Assembly (NCBI GenBank): GCA_028876585.1
Contig: JAGWRL010000254.1
Span: forward strand, 1 to 5,951
Length of the DNA stretch: 5,951 nucleotides
DNA from: Pseudomonadota bacterium
GTDB taxonomy: Bacteria > Pseudomonadota > Alphaproteobacteria > Rhizobiales > Beijerinckiaceae
Direction of reading: 5' to 3'
The position numbers were made by a program, and so were the translations under genes. Under the pieces are notes generated by a model, which had not been told where the DNA came from, did no database searches, and was given only the letters and a program-made list of their open reading frames with translations. Of the stretch, positions 5,016 to 5,951 are shown in pieces; the first letter of the stretch is position 1; each line of letters opens with the position of its first letter.

Positions 5016-5657
5016 CTATCCGCCCGCGTGGTCGTCGCCACCGTGCGCGGCGATGAACATGGCGACGGCCGACCGGCAATAGGATTCGATTTCGTCCTCT
5101 GCTCTCGTCTGATCGAAGCGTGCGATAATCAGCAGATCGGATCCTTTGATAAGCGCGGCAAACAAGCGGGCGGACCGGAGAGGATCGGGCACGTTCAGAA
5201 CCGCATTCGCGTGCAAGTGACGCAACAGGGCCTCGATTTGGGCGATGACATGGGCGGGGCCGGCTTCGTAATGGAGCTTGCTTAACGATTTTTGATTCGT
5301 CTTGTCGGCCATGATCATAGCTTCGACACTGCGGACGTCCGGGCTCAACAGCGTGCGAAGCAGGGATGTTCCCACCGCCATGAGCTGATCTTCGGCCGAT
5401 CCGTCGACGCCTTCAACAAGGGCCAGTGGTGCAAACTGATGGCAGCGGGCCGCGATGGCCGCGCTGAACAGCGCCTCCTTGTTCTCGAAGCGCCGATAGA
5501 TGCTGAGCTTGGATATCTTCGCTCGCTGGGCGACCTTGTCCAAGGTCGCCGCTTGAAAACCCAATTCCACAAAGAGTTCGCACGCGGCGTCGACTATCGT
5601 TTGGCCAAGCGCCTCGTTGGCGGGCCGGCCGCGCCGGGCCTGGCTGTTTTCGGTCAC
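5016..5657 (-). CDS. TetR/AcrR-family transcriptional regulator
   Basis: This 213-residue predicted repressor has an N-terminal TetR DNA-binding domain. Residues 19-68 contain QTIVDAACELFVELGFQAAT (19-38), then LDKVAQRAKISKLSIYRRF (39-57) and ENKEALF, the canonical helix-turn-helix with its YxxF recognition end. The remaining residues form a ligand and dimerisation domain of unknown specificity. The start is GTG at 5657; the only in-frame codon between it and a TGA at 5664-5666 that might also initiate is ATT. An AAGGA sequence lies 11 bases before the GTG, rather far, so initiation may be weak or begin at the ATT. The gene diverges from a FAD oxidoreductase across a 107-bp region holding a 26-bp palindrome, so it probably represses itself and that gene. 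GC near 55% is well below neighbours and suggests recent acquisition. Its stop codon abuts the glutaredoxin remnant. Confidence 0.93.
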   Translation of the reverse strand: MTENSQARRGRPANEALGQTIVDAACELFVELGFQAATLDKVAQRAKISKLSIYRRFENKEALFSAAIAARCHQFAPLALVEGVDGSAEDQLMAVGTSLLRTLLSPDVRSVEAMIMADKTNQKSLSKLHYEAGPAHVIAQIEALLRHLHANAVLNVPDPLRSARLFAALIKGSDLLIIARFDQTRAEDEIESYCRSAVAMFIAAHGGDDHAGG

Positions 5658-5671
5658 GGCAATTCAAGTCC

Positions 5672-5701
5672 TTGACAGTATCCTAATTCTTGAATTACGA
5701 T
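5672..5701 (+). promoter_or_regulatory. Promoter of the FAD oxidoreductase gene
   Basis: A perfect TTGACA (5672-5677) is followed after 18 bp by TACGAT (5696-5701), four of six -10 matches. Transcription would start near 5708, leaving a leader of about 57 nt. The operator palindrome fills the spacer and covers the -10, which fits repression by TetR. A mirror-image TTGACA on the minus strand lies at 5711-5716 and may drive tetR, but no well-placed -10 accompanies it. Confidence 0.6.
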
Positions 5702-5703
5702 AC
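5678..5703. promoter_or_regulatory. 26-bp palindromic operator, probable TetR binding site
   Basis: The sequence is GTATC-C-TAATTC-TT-GAATTA-C-GATAC. The two 12-base arms are complementary at 11 of 12 positions (one C/C mismatch) around a two-base centre. Length, symmetry and position between divergent tetR and target genes are typical of TetR-family operators. The half-site AATTCAAG recurs at 5661-5668, inside the tetR leader next to its start codon. With CTTGAATT at 5689-5696 it forms a second, wider inverted repeat with perfect 8-bp arms. The symmetry is read directly; binding by this TetR is inferred. Confidence 0.75.
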
Positions 5704-5764
5704 CACGCAGTGTCAAAAATACGCAAGCCTGGCCCAGCCCAACCACAACACGGAGCCCATCACC

Positions 5765-5951
5765 ATGGATGACGTCATCATCATCGGTGGCAGCTTTGCC
5801 GGTCTCGCTGGCGCCCTGCAACTCGGCCGCGCCCGCCGCAAGGTCACCGTTCTCGACACCGGCCTGCCGCGCAATCGCTTCGCCGGCCACTCGCATGGCC
5901 TGCTCGGCCACGATCACAAGCCGCCGCTGGACATCCTGGCCGAGGCGCGGC
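5765..5951 (+). CDS. Thioredoxin-reductase-like FAD/NAD(P)-dependent oxidoreductase, N-terminal part (cut by window edge)
   Basis: Sixty-two codons are visible. The product starts MDDVIIIGGSFAGLAGALQL (1-20), a Rossmann dinucleotide-binding motif with the glycine-rich loop GGSFAG at 8-13. VTVLDTGLPRNRF (26-38) carries the acidic residue at the end of the second beta strand that binds the FAD ribose, and AGHSHGLLGHD follows. This is the FAD-binding start of the thioredoxin-reductase-like group. The redox CxxC and NAD(P)-binding domain would lie beyond the window, so it cannot be told whether a true disulfide reductase or a CxxC-less relative is encoded. The ATG is supported by CGGAG about nine bases upstream. 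It is transcribed divergently from tetR and is the probable target of that regulator. The adjacent glutaredoxin remnant also suggests a thiol-redox theme. Confidence 0.88.
   Translation, partial: MDDVIIIGGSFAGLAGALQLGRARRKVTVLDTGLPRNRFAGHSHGLLGHDHKPPLDILAEAR

Overview
The window is high-GC chromosomal DNA, most likely from an alphaproteobacterium of the order Hyphomicrobiales. The evidence is the cysS, lysC and ubiG protein sequences and the palindromic 'SEAK/SLAMT'-type intergenic repeat. The N-terminal part of cysS suggests a Methylocystaceae/Beijerinckiaceae-like relative; that is recalled family resemblance, not a search result. Conserved housekeeping genes run about 65-70% GC. Three islands of clearly lower GC (roughly 50-60%) lie among them: the 3' part of cysS, a toxin-antitoxin pair, and a tetR gene.

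Layout, left to right. (1) 1-160, minus: start of a GNAT acetyltransferase cut by the window edge. (2) 171-277: imperfect 31-bp inverted repeat. (3) 314-1927, minus: cysS, with an unusual insertion and a low-GC 3' part. (4) 1928-2138: divergent intergenic region with back-to-back -35 boxes for cysS and the toxin-antitoxin operon, and a perfect 7-bp-arm palindrome between the operon's -35 and -10. (5) 2139-2763, plus: overlapping BrnT-like toxin and BrnA/XRE-like antitoxin. (6) 2770-4008, minus: lysC, ending 6 bp from the antitoxin stop. (7) 4009-4098: short divergent promoter region. (8) 4099-4833, plus: ubiG. (9) 4864-5015, minus: a decayed fragment of a glutaredoxin-like gene, truncated and frameshifted. 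(10) 5016-5657, minus: TetR-family regulator. (11) 5658-5764: divergent promoter with a 26-bp operator-like palindrome. (12) 5765 to the end, plus: start of a thioredoxin-reductase-like FAD/NAD(P) oxidoreductase. No gene-free stretch exceeds 300 bases; the longest is 1928-2138.

How the genes work together. cysS (translation), lysC (entry to the aspartate amino-acid family) and ubiG (ubiquinone synthesis) are independent housekeeping genes. The toxin-antitoxin operon looks self-regulated, and its toxin has lost basic residues at the expected functional tail. TetR and the divergent oxidoreductase look like a compact inducible redox cassette whose insertion edge truncated, or accompanied the decay of, the neighbouring glutaredoxin-like gene. 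I saw no CRISPR array, tRNA, rRNA or insertion sequence. The least ordinary elements are the leaderless, possibly disarmed BrnT module, the mosaic cysS and the TetR/oxidoreductase operator region; none is a clearly new system.
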